Made by a program: the position numbers and the translations under genes
Notes under the pieces: model-generated
What the model saw: the letters and a program-made list of their open reading frames with translations, nothing else
What the model was told of the DNA's origin: nothing
Databases searched by the model: none
Part shown: positions 12,006 through 20,966 of the stretch, piece after piece
Numbering within the stretch: the stretch's first letter is position 1
How the letters are laid out: each line of letters opens with the position of its first letter
From: Macrotrachela quadricornifera
Lineage: Eukaryota; Rotifera; Eurotatoria; Philodinida; Philodinidae
Reading direction: 5' to 3'
DNA length: 64,000 nt
Assembly: GCA_022393335.1 (NCBI GenBank)
Contig: JAJEKB010020218.1
Location: 62,488-126,487, forward strand

Positions 12006-12896
12006 TGGAAATCAATCAATTCACACTATTTATTTGAATGCGTTTTTCCTTTTCCCTTAAAATAAAAAGATATTTATATCAAATTATTTTCAGCTTTTGT
12101 TTATAGTATAAATTCGAAGACAACTTGAAATCAAGTAGACATGTTTAATGATAGGATGTCATCACAGGTGATTGTCTCCCAACAAGTAGGAATTAGTAGA
12201 TAATAGTGACTGTGATGAATGTATCTATTCGACATGTCAGACGAATAAATACCTGCAGAATTTAGCTGTTTATGTAAAAATGAAAACATCGTCTTATATC
12301 CAACTTAGTTTTTGATCTATTACTATTAATGAAATCCTTTATCCACAAAATTTGTATCGACTAAAGTTCTGTCTCTCAATCAACGACATCAAAATGATTA
12401 AGCGAATATAAACTTGAAGAGTGCTTGATCTAAAACCTGTCGCGCCGCGATGGTTTAAAAAAAAATGTTTCGAATTTGACTAGTGCGATTATTAAACTAG
12501 AGATATTGCTAGTGGTCAATCAAATTTATTCAATCTCAGATTGATTTATTTGTAAATATTAAAATTCTATTGAATTTATCCACTTTTTCAACGTACTTGA
12601 AAAAGAATTTTGCCGCTGTGATTTTTAAAAAAAAACCTACCGCGGCAGCGCCGCTATGAATATTTCTGTTATATAGAATAATAATAATGACATCCTATAG
12701 GCTTATCATTCGTTGGAACCCACCATGGTTATTATTGTTAGTTTTCCACCTGAAGCCGAGTTCTATCGTCTTTTCTTTTTGCAGACGACGGTATCTGCAC
12801 TTTTTTCTATCCAACATACTGACTAAAGGTATAGTCTCATATGGAATGAACCATTTGATATAACTTTAGCTGTTAGTGACTTATTCAGGGTCATTC
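12006..12896. other. intergenic, nothing coding
   Basis: No gene seen. Two short GC-rich islands, near 12440 and 12640, each adjoin a run of A and stand out from the AT-rich background, but I could not pair them into a defined element. Confidence 0.4.
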
Positions 12897-12980
12897 CATG
12901 GATGATGTTACTGAGATTTGAACACAATACCTTGTGGATGTGTGTCAAGCAACGTAACCACTCAACCATGGCGGCTAAGA
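12897..12980 (-). repeat. tRNA-like sequence, probable SINE head or tRNA relic
   Basis: On the minus strand a pol III A-box-like stretch (TGGTTGAGTGGTTA) is followed about 35 nt later by a B-box-like stretch (GTGTTCAAATCTC), preceded by GCCGCCA. The T stem has mismatches, no proper anticodon stem forms, and the acceptor stem does not close. It is therefore a tRNA-derived repeat or decayed tRNA. Confidence 0.45.
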
Positions 12981-13221
12981 ATTAATTAAAGTAATCTAAA
13001 TATTGATTTTTCGCCTTGTTTAGTTCATCACTAAAGATTCAAGTTTTATGTCACTTTGAATCTCGGATTACAAAATGTTGTTCTTTCCTTATTTGATTCT
13101 CTTTATTAATTTCCGTTATTAATTCAGAGAATCTAGAAAAGATTAATCTGAGGTCATTTCTTCTTCGACCTAAGAGTCCCTTTAGAAAATCCATTTTTTC
13201 GAACAAAAAAATCGAAACTCA

Positions 13222-13282
13222 ATTTTTATTATAGGAGGATGCGCCAAAGTCTCCTCTTTCTGAATATATATGGTTTTTTGTC
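13222..13282. repeat. dispersed repeat, copy 1 (copy 2 near 60340)
   Basis: The block TTTTTATTATAGGAGGATGC followed by a CCAAAGTCTCCTCTTTCTGAA-type segment recurs with few changes at 60331-60380. The family is unknown. It shows that non-coding elements are shared across the window. Confidence 0.6.
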
Positions 13283-13385
13283 AAAAGGGATATTTTACTC
13301 GAAGTGTTTCTCATCGGGATTGATTATCTTCGGAAATTTCAGCCCAAAATAATAGTCTGCAATGGGAAATCATTTCTAAACGGGG

Positions 13386-13629
13386 AGTAGTGTCACATAT
13401 CCAGGATTTTGGAGATGCCACCGCGTCTTCTGAGAAAGATGCTGCATATCCCTCGGTAGACGCCACACCCACATCCGGGAGATGCGGTCATTTGGCATCG
13501 AAGATGTAAGATTTTTCCTAGAGATGCGCGCATCCTTTACCCTCCCCACCCGCATCTCCCACGAAAAATACGCCATCTTCCTCAGGAGACGCAGTAGCAT
13601 CTCCAAAATCCTGGATATGTGACACTACT
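13386..13629. mobile_element. 244-bp MITE with long TIRs
   Basis: Left end AGTAGTGTCACATATCCAGG is matched exactly in inverted orientation at the right end (to 13629). The arms continue for about 55 nt with few mismatches (GATTTTGGAGATGC). The middle is GC-rich compared with the surroundings. There is no coding capacity and no clean target duplication. A related, more diverged copy sits at 56409-56741, sharing the TIR pattern GTGxCACA-ATCC and GGATTTTGGAGAT. TIR style suggests a hAT-like family, but that is inference. Confidence 0.8.
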
Positions 13630-14236
13630 GTCCGGATGTAAAATTCAATCGAGAATATATGGTCGATAGTGAAACGCAATGTAGAAAAAAGAAAATCTGT
13701 AAATATTGAGGAACTCGAACCTTTTTTTACCTGCAGAATTTTGAAATATTGATAATAATATTCTAAAAAATCGTGTGATGTCTATGACAAAAAGATGTTT
13801 ATCTCTTATTGATTTTAAGATGAACGGATAAAATATCGAACTGCGATGATATTCGATATTACTCGTTGTAGGCTATCAATTCTTATACGAAACGTTTGAA
13901 GAGGGCTCCTAATTAGTCAATATTTTTCAAGTGAAAAAGTCAAAAATGTTGAAATTTTAATTATAAGTTTTTTTCTTGTGGCAGAGAAAAAAAGAGAATT
14001 TTACATTTTACAATGTTGTTGTTCGATAATACTCTTTATGGTGTCTTGAATTTTTTCACTTCTCACTGGTTTTTATTTCGGCCCAATCAAATTATGCCAG
14101 ATAAATAGTGAAACATGTTTTATGTTACAGTCTTTCAAAGCCACGTCATTTACCTCTATTATCGTTCTACTCAAAAGATAGAGAACAGAAAAAAAAACGT
14201 ATAACCACGTTTATTTTTCTCGTTTTGAAATAAGTT
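13630..14236. other. intergenic, possible promoter region
   Basis: AT-rich sequence upstream of the DUF3293-like gene. No defined promoter motif was picked out. Confidence 0.4.
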
Positions 14237-15001
14237 ATGCTCGTTCTCTTCTTTTTCTTTCTTGTTATAAATACAGAACAAATACTTACTGAAGGTATAC
14301 AAAAGAACAGCGAATTTTTATTTTAGAGAAATCTAAACATAACTACAATATTTTCTCTTTTTTACATAGATCCTACATATACATCAAAAGCATTGTTACA
14401 CATTCTTAATCATGGTGGTTATGCTATATTGAGCGCTGGAAGAAATCCATACGATCTTTATGATTTTTATCTCAACGACAGTACTATTAATCGTCGTAGA
14501 GAACAATTACAGAATGATCTCTTAGAAAATTCTTATCTGTTTTCGACTATTCGAGGTATTTATGATGGTATTGAAGAAATTAGTTTTCTTGTTACATTAT
14601 TCAACAGTAGCCTCGAGCAGATATATGAGATAGTGAACTTTGGAATGAAATATAATCAAGAAAGTATAATCTATGTTAGTCAAGAGCGATATAAATCACT
14701 TGTTGAACAACAATTAATCTATATTAGTGGAGAACTCAACGGTACATATATAAGTGGAAATGGATACAAAATTCTTTCCTCATCATCTTCATTAACCGAT
14801 AATTATAGTGAAATTGATGTTTGTCCAAATAATAAATTTGCATTTAAATTAACATTTGATTTTAATTATTTATATAAAGACAATCGTCAACGTTCTATTA
14901 AAACAAACAAAGTTATTCAATATCATCTATCGAATAAAAAGGAAACTGTTAATCATGTCAATTTTATAAAAGAATGGCAAAAAATTTTTTTTTTCGCGTA
15001 A
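14237..15001 (+). CDS. secreted DUF3293-like protein, two exons
   Basis: Exon 1 (14237-14294) starts at ATG and encodes a strongly hydrophobic signal peptide (MLVLFFFFLVINTEQ). A 75-nt intron (14295-14369, GTATAC...ACATAG) joins in phase to exon 2, which runs to the TAA at 14999. The total is about 229 residues. Exon 2 begins with a conserved-looking block (HGGYAILSAGRNP, then a D/N-rich stretch, RRREQLQNDLL, and EEISFLV). Its order of motifs resembles the DUF3293 family: a ITAxNP strand, a helix with N..R...L...L, and an E-x-S-F-L strand. The second half (YKSLVEQQLIYISG onward) is less conserved and ends in a basic tail. DUF3293 proteins are mostly bacterial and of unknown role. A secreted eukaryotic form would be unusual and could reflect horizontal transfer. 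The match is by eye and moderate. Confidence 0.6.
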
Positions 15002-16740
15002 CTTTGGAAATTGAAATATATTCAAAATATTGTTTAAAAAAAGATTTAACAAGCAAGTTTCAAATGTTCTATTCTAATTTTCTGAGCTCTCGAAGTCCAC
15101 AATTAGCTTAATTTATAGCTTAATTTACTAATAAATTTTACAGTATATCTGCAGATAAATAACAGAGTGAGAATTTCAACTATTACGTATCAAGTAACAA
15201 TCGAGAAAAGAAAAAAATATACTTTTATCAATATAATTGTTAGCATAGCACTCATTCTAGTTGTGATTACACCCTCCGACATCAGTCACTAATACAGAAG
15301 GTAACTTGTTTGTAATAATACTACCACTCAAAATATGCCGTCACAGCTTCTTGATATTTCATAAAAATTCGAGTTTGCTTTTCTTTTATACTTCTGTTAG
15401 AACATATCTTCCACAGTAGAACTAGCTACCATTTAAGGAATTACCACTGTTTAATTACTTCTTATATCTATCAATCGTAACATTTATGTATCAGACACAG
15501 TGAAAAACACGAGTAACTATACTGTTGCTAGAACCTTGCAGCCAGGTCGAATATCTGTCAGTCAATGAAATAGATAAATCTAAAACTACTTCAGATTATA
15601 GAAACATTATTTGTTAAAAAACTATATCTATCAAAAAGATTCAACTATAATTGGTTGACGAGTTATAGAGTGGAGTCAGAGGGGAGTAGAGCAACTCAGA
15701 GCTGGACAACTCAACTCAATTGATTGAAAGAAAAGTTCAATTCAATTCAACTCAGTCTTAATACAAACTTCTATGTAATAATGGACAGGGGCCCATAAGA
15801 CTCTGATTTGGTCCATTGGACTTTTTAATATTATATACAGCATAATCATATATAGAATGAAAGAGCTTCAGTTGTCGAGTATTTTTATACTAGATTTAAG
15901 ATACATGTCAAATACAGTTGAGCATTTTCTCCCTGTAGACTTCGAATACTCTTATTTCGAATAAATGCTCACGACATAATACTCTTTTACATCAATTTCC
16001 TATATATAAATTTTAGAAATTCATCTTCTATTATAGCTCATTGGATAGCTCTTTTCACGGGCTACAAAATCTTATACTTTTTAACACTATTGAAGGTAGA
16101 CCAAGAAAAAAGTTCCAAGACCACAAAGTAAAAAGTATGCCCACTTTTATATATGATATAACATATTTGATTTACGATTCCTTCAAAAATTCTTCTATGC
16201 TAGCTCATGTTATAACTCGTCAGATTATCTTTTCTCTCAGCTATAGAGTCAAAAAAATGGAAACACTATAATCAAATAAGTACACGTTGTTTTTGTAAAT
16301 CTGTAAGAAGATTGATACTGTTTTTTGTTGTTATTTTTTTAAAGTCAAATGCGTCATTAGTTATCATATGACATTCATATTACGATTGGGATCTAACTTA
16401 TTTTATCCATGTTAGATAATTGTTTAACGACGGTTGGCTTCATTGCTGTAATGGTCATGAGATCTATTCAGACCTCACTTATTCCGGTTAAAAAAAAATC
16501 GTACAATTTTTGTATGAACATTCTTTTAAATATTGCCACATTAACACGCTATCCTTTAGAATTCGTTAAACAGGAGCTCATGAATCATAGTTGTATGTCC
16601 TATCAATCTATTGTTAACACTCTCTAAATGAATTTAATACTATGCTTGATGATCATACATGTAGAGAGAAAAGGCGATGCAGGCAAAAGTAGTGAAGATA
16701 TAGTGTGTCAAAATAAACATATATAGAAATCGAAAAATTT
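15002..16740. other. intergenic; two weak reading frames
   Basis: No convincing gene. Open stretches at 16041-16271 and 16411-16627 (the second starting at an ATG) lie in tandem and could be exons of a decayed gene, but neither shows a recognisable motif. The sequence 15700-15760 is a short CAACTCAATT-type simple repeat. Confidence 0.35.
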
Positions 16741-16888
16741 TGTGTGAAGTTATAACTGTTTATTAAAGACTGAGAAAGGAAGACCCACTTAGAAGCAGAA
16801 GCGCTGCCCTTATATACTATCTCTGGTCATATGTACATGACTCAAGAATTCCTTGGCTCATGAGTTATCATGTCTGAAGGCCATGACA
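16741..16888 (-). repeat. gypsy 3' LTR, 148 bp
   Basis: Minus-strand reading starts TGTCATGGCCTTCAG and ends TTCACACA (TG...CA). It contains a TATA box (GTATATAAGGG, 16808-16818) and a poly(A) signal AATAAA (16759-16764). A purine-rich GGTGGACGAGG lies immediately upstream as polypurine tract. The LTR at 57200-57388 has the same start, end and tract, so the two belong to one family. Confidence 0.7.
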
Positions 16889-17659
16889 CCTCGTCCACCA
16901 AGCAAGCAGTGCACATTAGAGCAAAAAGGAAAACAAAACAAGACAATGAAGAGTACAATGGTCGTGAGCTTATGATATTAAGTGAGCATGTAGACAGGAC
17001 TAGTGGAATGAATATGATCAGGAGTTGAACGAGGAACACGACGAAGTAGTTGGAACAACAGACGACGATACACATATATGACAGTGATACAACAGCACCC
17101 AAGACAGCACGAGCCAAGAATCAGGATCCGGAGGAACACAATAGCATAGTCGTGTCATGTGTGTTGAAACTGTCCGGAGTAATGTTGTAAAGTGCCAGCG
17201 ACGTGATTGACAACATTAATGTGAGCATCAGCACTGGGTGCTGCAACTCTTGGTAAGAACAGGAACCCTAGAAGAGGATGGGAATGCACCATCAAGATGA
17301 GTAGTGCCATGAGCATGGATCCCATAATGAAGAGAGAGAGAAAATGTAAAAAAACTGGACGAAGTATTACGTTATATAGGATTAAGAGATAAACAATGAT
17401 GGAATTAAGCATGCGTATAAAAAATGTGAGGTTGGAAGTGAGTAATATAAACAATGGCGAGAATAAGTATGCGTGCTGCCACAACCCGTATGATATTTCA
17501 TTTAAGAATAGAATGCAGAGAGAATAAGAGGATAATGACGTCAAGTGATAAACAAAGTGATCGAGCATAAAAAACAGTCAGTCTGTCACTATCCGAATAT
17601 TCTATGATCATAAAAGAAAAATAATGTGGATGACGAGGAATTGCAGGTAACAATTGATT

Positions 17660-17997
17660 TTTTTTTTTAATTATGCCAAATTTTATTCATTCCGTCCAAC
17701 ATTTTTTTTGAGATTTTTAGTACAATTTTACAGGACGCTTACGAAAGAGAAAGACAGAATGATGATAATATAACGAGAACAGAGTTACAAAGAACAGAAA
17801 ACAAACAAACTGGCGAGGCTTTGATAACCATGTCCATGTGCATGTGTATTGTTGGTTTTTTCTTCGTACGGAATATATTCTTCTCCTTTCTTCTATTCTT
17901 CCATTACCATCATCGTCGTCGTGCCAAGGGAAGGAATCGGACCTTCTGATCTCTGACTGGTAGTCAGATGCATAGAACCACTATGCCATCCTCGGCT
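17660..17997 (-). mobile_element. tRNA-derived SINE with 15-bp target duplication
   Basis: The insertion is bracketed by the exact direct repeat AGGTAACAATTGATT (17645-17659 and 17998-18012). On the minus strand the 5' head is a tRNA-like domain at 17996-17922 with perfect A-box (TGGCATAGTGG) and near-perfect B-box (GGTCCGATTCC). A roughly 260-nt unrelated body follows, ending in an A-rich tail just before the left repeat. Head, body, tail and duplication together are diagnostic of a SINE moved by LINE-type reverse transcription. It inserted into the gypsy copy, so it is younger than it. Confidence 0.85.
17922..17996 (-). tRNA. tRNA-like head of the SINE (anticodon loop reads ACC)
   Basis: Folds as a cloverleaf: acceptor GCCGAGG/CCTTGGC (7 bp with one G-U), short D arm, anticodon arm TCTGA-CTACCAG-TCAGA, 5-nt variable region, T arm GAAGG-TCCGATT-CCTTC. 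By position the anticodon would be ACC (Gly), which is unusual in eukaryotes, and the segment also resembles tRNA-Trp with an expanded loop. Because it is flanked by SINE body and target duplication, I treat it as a promoter-bearing tRNA relic and not as a working tRNA gene. Confidence 0.55.
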
Positions 17998-18012
17998 AGG
18001 TAACAATTGATT

Positions 18013-18326
18013 AACATGGCACCATTCCTTCTAACCAGTAAGATGATCTTGAACGAGATAGTTTTGTTCACCAGATATGTCCATCACAGTGCATGGACCT
18101 CGATAGTGAGCGACAAGTTTGGAATGACCAGTATGAACATGCACATACACAAGATCACCGGGACGATAAGAAATATTAAGACGATTTTGATTATAACATT
18201 GTTGTCAATTAGATAGTTGACGGCGGATGTTTGTTTGTGCTCTACTGGTAAGAAGATGACGGAATTGTTTAAGATATGGATAAAAAGTGTCGGGGAGGGA
18301 GAGTGATGGTAGAGGAGAGCATACAT
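18013..18326 (-). pseudogene. gypsy integrase C-terminal (GPY/F-type) domain fragment
   Basis: Minus-strand translation contains SYRPGDLVYVHVHTGHSK and, shortly after, AHYRGPCTV. This is the small beta-barrel domain that follows the gypsy integrase core (pattern GDxVxV...SKL...Y.GP..V). An in-frame TGA lies at 18204-18206. The fragment is cut on its 5' side by the inverted-repeat insertion ending at 18327. Confidence 0.75.
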
Positions 18327-18440
18327 GTAGAACTCGAAGACTCTACTCGAGTATTAAAAATTTTACTCGAGTTTTCAACTATTCAACTATTAAAATTTTA
18401 ATACTCGAGTACTCGAGTTTTCAACTATTAAACTTCTGTC

Positions 18441-18744
18441 TGCAGGATGTTGCCTGCAGGTTGTTGCCTATAGGACGCTACCCACAGGATGCTGCCTGCA
18501 GGTTGTTGCCTATAGGATGCTACCCACAGGATGCTGTCAACAGGTTGCAGCGCACAGGATGCTGCCTACCGGTTGTTACCTACAGGGTGCTGCCTACAAA
18601 ATGCTGCCTGCAGAATACTGCCTACAGGTTGTTGCCTGCAGGATGCTGCCTACAGGATCCTGCCAACAGGATGCGGTCTACAGGATCCTGCCTACAGGAT
18701 GCTGCCTACAGGATGCTGTCTACAGGATGCTGCTGCAGGATGCT
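18441..18744 (+). repeat. 14-bp tandem array, left arm
   Basis: Units of AGGATGCTGCCTAC alternate with AGGTTGTTGCCTGC/AT-type variants. In the first part a 42-nt higher-order pattern of three units is visible. Many unit joints form CTGCAG. About 21 units. Confidence 0.85.
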
Positions 18745-18761
18745 AGAAGTAATACACGTAT

Positions 18762-19015
18762 GTTGAGGGTGGGGCATAGGTATGGGTGAGGCGGTTAGGG
18801 CTGAGGGCATAACTGTGGATGAGGGTGAGGGCATAGGTGTGGGTGCGGCCGTGAGGGCTGAGGGCATAAGTATGCATGAGGGTGAGGGCATAGGTGTGGG
18901 TGAGGCGGTAAGGGGTGACAGTATAGGTGTGGGTGAGGCCGTGACGCTTGAGGGCATAGTTGTGGGTGAGGGTGTAGGTGTCAAAAGTGAGGGCATGGGT
19001 ATTGCTGATGTTGTC
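18762..19015 (+). repeat. G-rich minisatellite in the centre of the inverted-repeat element
   Basis: Imperfect repeats of GGTGAGGGCATAGGTGTGGG with runs of three or more G on one strand, so G-quadruplex formation on the plus strand is plausible. Units recur at roughly 57 and 24 nt spacing. Confidence 0.7.
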
Positions 19016-19082
19016 AAACAGCCGCTAGCCGTACGTTATTGTCAAATGCAAGTAACATTGTCTCTCCTCGTGCGATTAGTTC

Positions 19083-19640
19083 CAGCATCCTGCAGGCAGA
19101 GGCTTATACGCGGCACGGTGGAAACAGCATACTGCAGGCAGCATCCTGCAGGCGATACGTTGCAAGCAACCACCTGTAGGCAGTATGCCGCATCAGCAGC
19201 CTGTAGGCAAGAACCTGTACGCATCGTCTTATAGGCGGCATCTTGCGGGCAGCATACTGCACGCAGCATCCTGCAGTTAACAACCTGTAGGCGGCATCCT
19301 GCAGCATCCCGAAGGCAGCATCTTGTTGGGCACCATCCTGCACGCAGCATCCTGAAGGCAACAACCTGTAGGCAGCATCCTGTAGGCAACAATCTGTAGG
19401 CAGCATCCTGTAGGCAGCATCTTGTGGGCATAATCCTGTAGGCAGCATCCTGCAGCCAACAACCTGTAGGCAGCATCCTGTAGGCAGCATCCTGCAGGCA
19501 ACAACCGGTAGGCGGCAGCCTGCACCAGCATCCTGTAGGCAGCATCCTGCAAACAACAACCTGTAGGCGGCACCCTGCACGCAGCATCCTGTAGGCAACA
19601 ACCTGTACGCAGTATTCTGTAGGCAGCATCCTGTAGACAG
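19083..19640 (-). repeat. 14-bp tandem array, right arm (inverted)
   Basis: About 39 units of GCAGCATCCTGTAG and variants, the reverse complement of the left-arm unit. It can pair with the left arm to form a very long stem. Confidence 0.85.
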
Positions 19641-19739
19641 AAGTTGAATAGTTGAAAACTCGAGTACTCGAGTATTAAAAGTTTAAAACTCGAGTAAAGT
19701 TTTAATACTCGAATCGAATTAACGAGTTCTACACTACTG

Positions 19740-19995
19740 GAGGAGAGAGGATCAAATTGACTTTTGGCATGACGAGCAAACGCGAATTCATAAGGAGTTT
19801 GTGGATGATATGCGACAGAAAAAGCATGAGAAATGTTCAGAGTGTTGGTGTTGTGATGAAGGAGATGGCTGTTTAAGTATGTTTCGTTATCAGTGATGAG
19901 TCGTTCGGGAGCACCATGAATAAGAATAAAGCGATTGATCAGAATTTGAGCCACAGTTTTAGCGGTATATTGTAAAAATACTGATTTGTCACTAT
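19740..19995 (-). pseudogene. gypsy integrase core fragment with internal deletion
   Basis: Minus-strand translation has the integrase core pattern: KTVAQILINRFILIHGAPER, then ITDNETYLNS (second catalytic Asp) and the YHPQT motif. YHPQT is directly followed by PYEFAFARHAKSQFDP, a motif that normally comes about 50-60 residues later. That segment, including the catalytic Glu region, has therefore been deleted, near 19800. The fragment then runs into the inverted-repeat insertion. Confidence 0.75.
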
Positions 19996-20882
19996 GTTTT
20001 TCTATGGGAAGATCAATATATCGTCATTCTCGTAAGAAACTTTCCTATCAGAGTCAAATAAAACACCATTTGTTATACAACATTCGATACAGAATTTTAC
20101 GCGCAACAACATGGTACATAATATGTAAAGAAATAAGAAGGCTAAGTTACTTACATGGCAAACCTAATTATACAGGAAGTGGTTCCAATGTTGTCAATGG
20201 TCTTGTTGACCCACAATTAGAGCTCTATCTTACGATCACAAGTATGTCACTTCGAGGTTTTCCGGGTCAGAGAATTCGAATCTTTCCTCCATTTGCCTCG
20301 AGACTCCATTGGTTGAGCAGTAACCGATAAAAATCAAGTTATGATGAACAAGGTTGTCTTAGGATATATGAAGGCGGAGAGTTTTAATACGAGCTGTATT
20401 CGTTCTTAAATCCTTTTGGATGAGTAACACTCAACTGAAATTGTGCTCAAAGAATAGATTTCTCATGGTAATTTTGGTATCTAGACATTCGACAATGACT
20501 CGTCTCTCTCATACACTTTTTGTAATACGCATAACTCACGGATAAAATCCGAAGTTTCTGCTTTTATTGAAATAAATATAAAATTGATTTTCTCAAAGAT
20601 GAATTATAGAATGACTGAATACATTGGAAGATATTTCTATTTAAATAAATAGATAAACAGGAGGTTCTATAACAAATGTAATAAGTCTAATTTAAATTTA
20701 ATTATTTAAGTAGAAATACGATACGTGTCCATTGATACAATCAAACCTTATCTTTTCGATTTAGTTTTTTTTTTATAGTCAGTTGTTACTTCTTGATATT
20801 TTAACTATTATCCTGTTAAATAAAATCTAATAGATAAATCGAAAACTAAAAATAAATTGGTTAGATAGCGTCGTTGATAAAG
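19996..20882. other. intergenic, no gene recognised
   Basis: A 114-codon open stretch on the plus strand (19986-20330) has no recognisable motif and starts inside the antisense of the integrase, so I do not call it a gene. The rest is AT-rich. Confidence 0.4.
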
Positions 20883-20966
20883 TATCGAGGTGGGATTTGA
20901 ACCCACGTACCCGTAGGGTAAAAGTTTTCAGGACTTTCGACTTGGACCGCTTGTCTACACGAAGTA
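20883..20966 (-). tRNA. tRNA-Ser(UGA)-like, probably a pseudogene
   Basis: Minus strand. A perfect T arm (GTGGG-TTCAAAT-CCCAC), a long variable arm with stem TACCC/GGGTA (class II), and an anticodon arm AAAGT-CCTGAAA-ACTTT in which positions 34-36 read TGA. These indicate tRNA-Ser. The acceptor stem (3' CTCGATA against 5' TACTTCG) pairs poorly, position 33 is C instead of T, and the D arm is weak. No CCA is encoded, as expected for a eukaryote. Confidence 0.5.

Larger units (their letters stand above)
18327..19732. mobile_element. 1.4-kb inverted-repeat element with 14-bp tandem-array arms
   Basis: Both ends carry GTAGAACTCG facing outward-in, followed by ~100 nt of mirrored, self-complementary sequence built from ACTCGAGTATTAAAA and GAGTTTTCAACTATT blocks. 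Inside, the left arm (about 18441-18744) is about 21 tandem copies of a 14-nt unit AGGATGCTGCCTAC and variants. The right arm (about 19083-19640) is about 39 copies of the same unit in inverted orientation. The centre (about 18762-19015) is an unrelated G-rich minisatellite built on GGTGAGGGCATAGGTGTGGG. There is no transposase. It interrupts the gypsy integrase, so it is an insertion. Long open frames across the arrays in several phases are a by-product of the repeat. A truncated copy of the left end occurs at 56292-56408. No clean target duplication was found. Confidence 0.8.
16741..19995 (-). mobile_element. 3' portion of a dead Ty3/gypsy retroelement, carrying two nested insertions
   Basis: Minus-strand order: integrase core (about 19995-19740), a foreign inverted-repeat insertion (18327-19732), integrase C-terminal GPY-type domain (about 18326-18013), a SINE insertion (17660-17997), a further 3' coding or untranslated region with long hydrophobic frames (17568-16890), a purine-rich tract, and the 3' LTR (16888-16741). 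The 5' half, with gag, protease, RT and RNase H, and the 5' LTR are missing; homology fades near 19996. The element is non-functional. Confidence 0.75.

Noticed and set aside
18441..18744. CRISPR-like array
   Set aside because: The 14-nt units are contiguous, with no unique spacers, and the setting is eukaryotic.
18762..19015. Interstitial telomere repeat, because of GTGTGGGTG motifs
   Set aside because: The G-rich units are longer and more complex than a telomeric hexamer and do not run in exact register.
18287..19954. Several long Cys/Leu-rich reading frames over the 14-bp arrays (for example 19042-19629 minus)
   Set aside because: The unit length is not a multiple of three and lacks stops in most phases, so open frames in all phases are expected. 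They mirror each other on both strands and have no start context.
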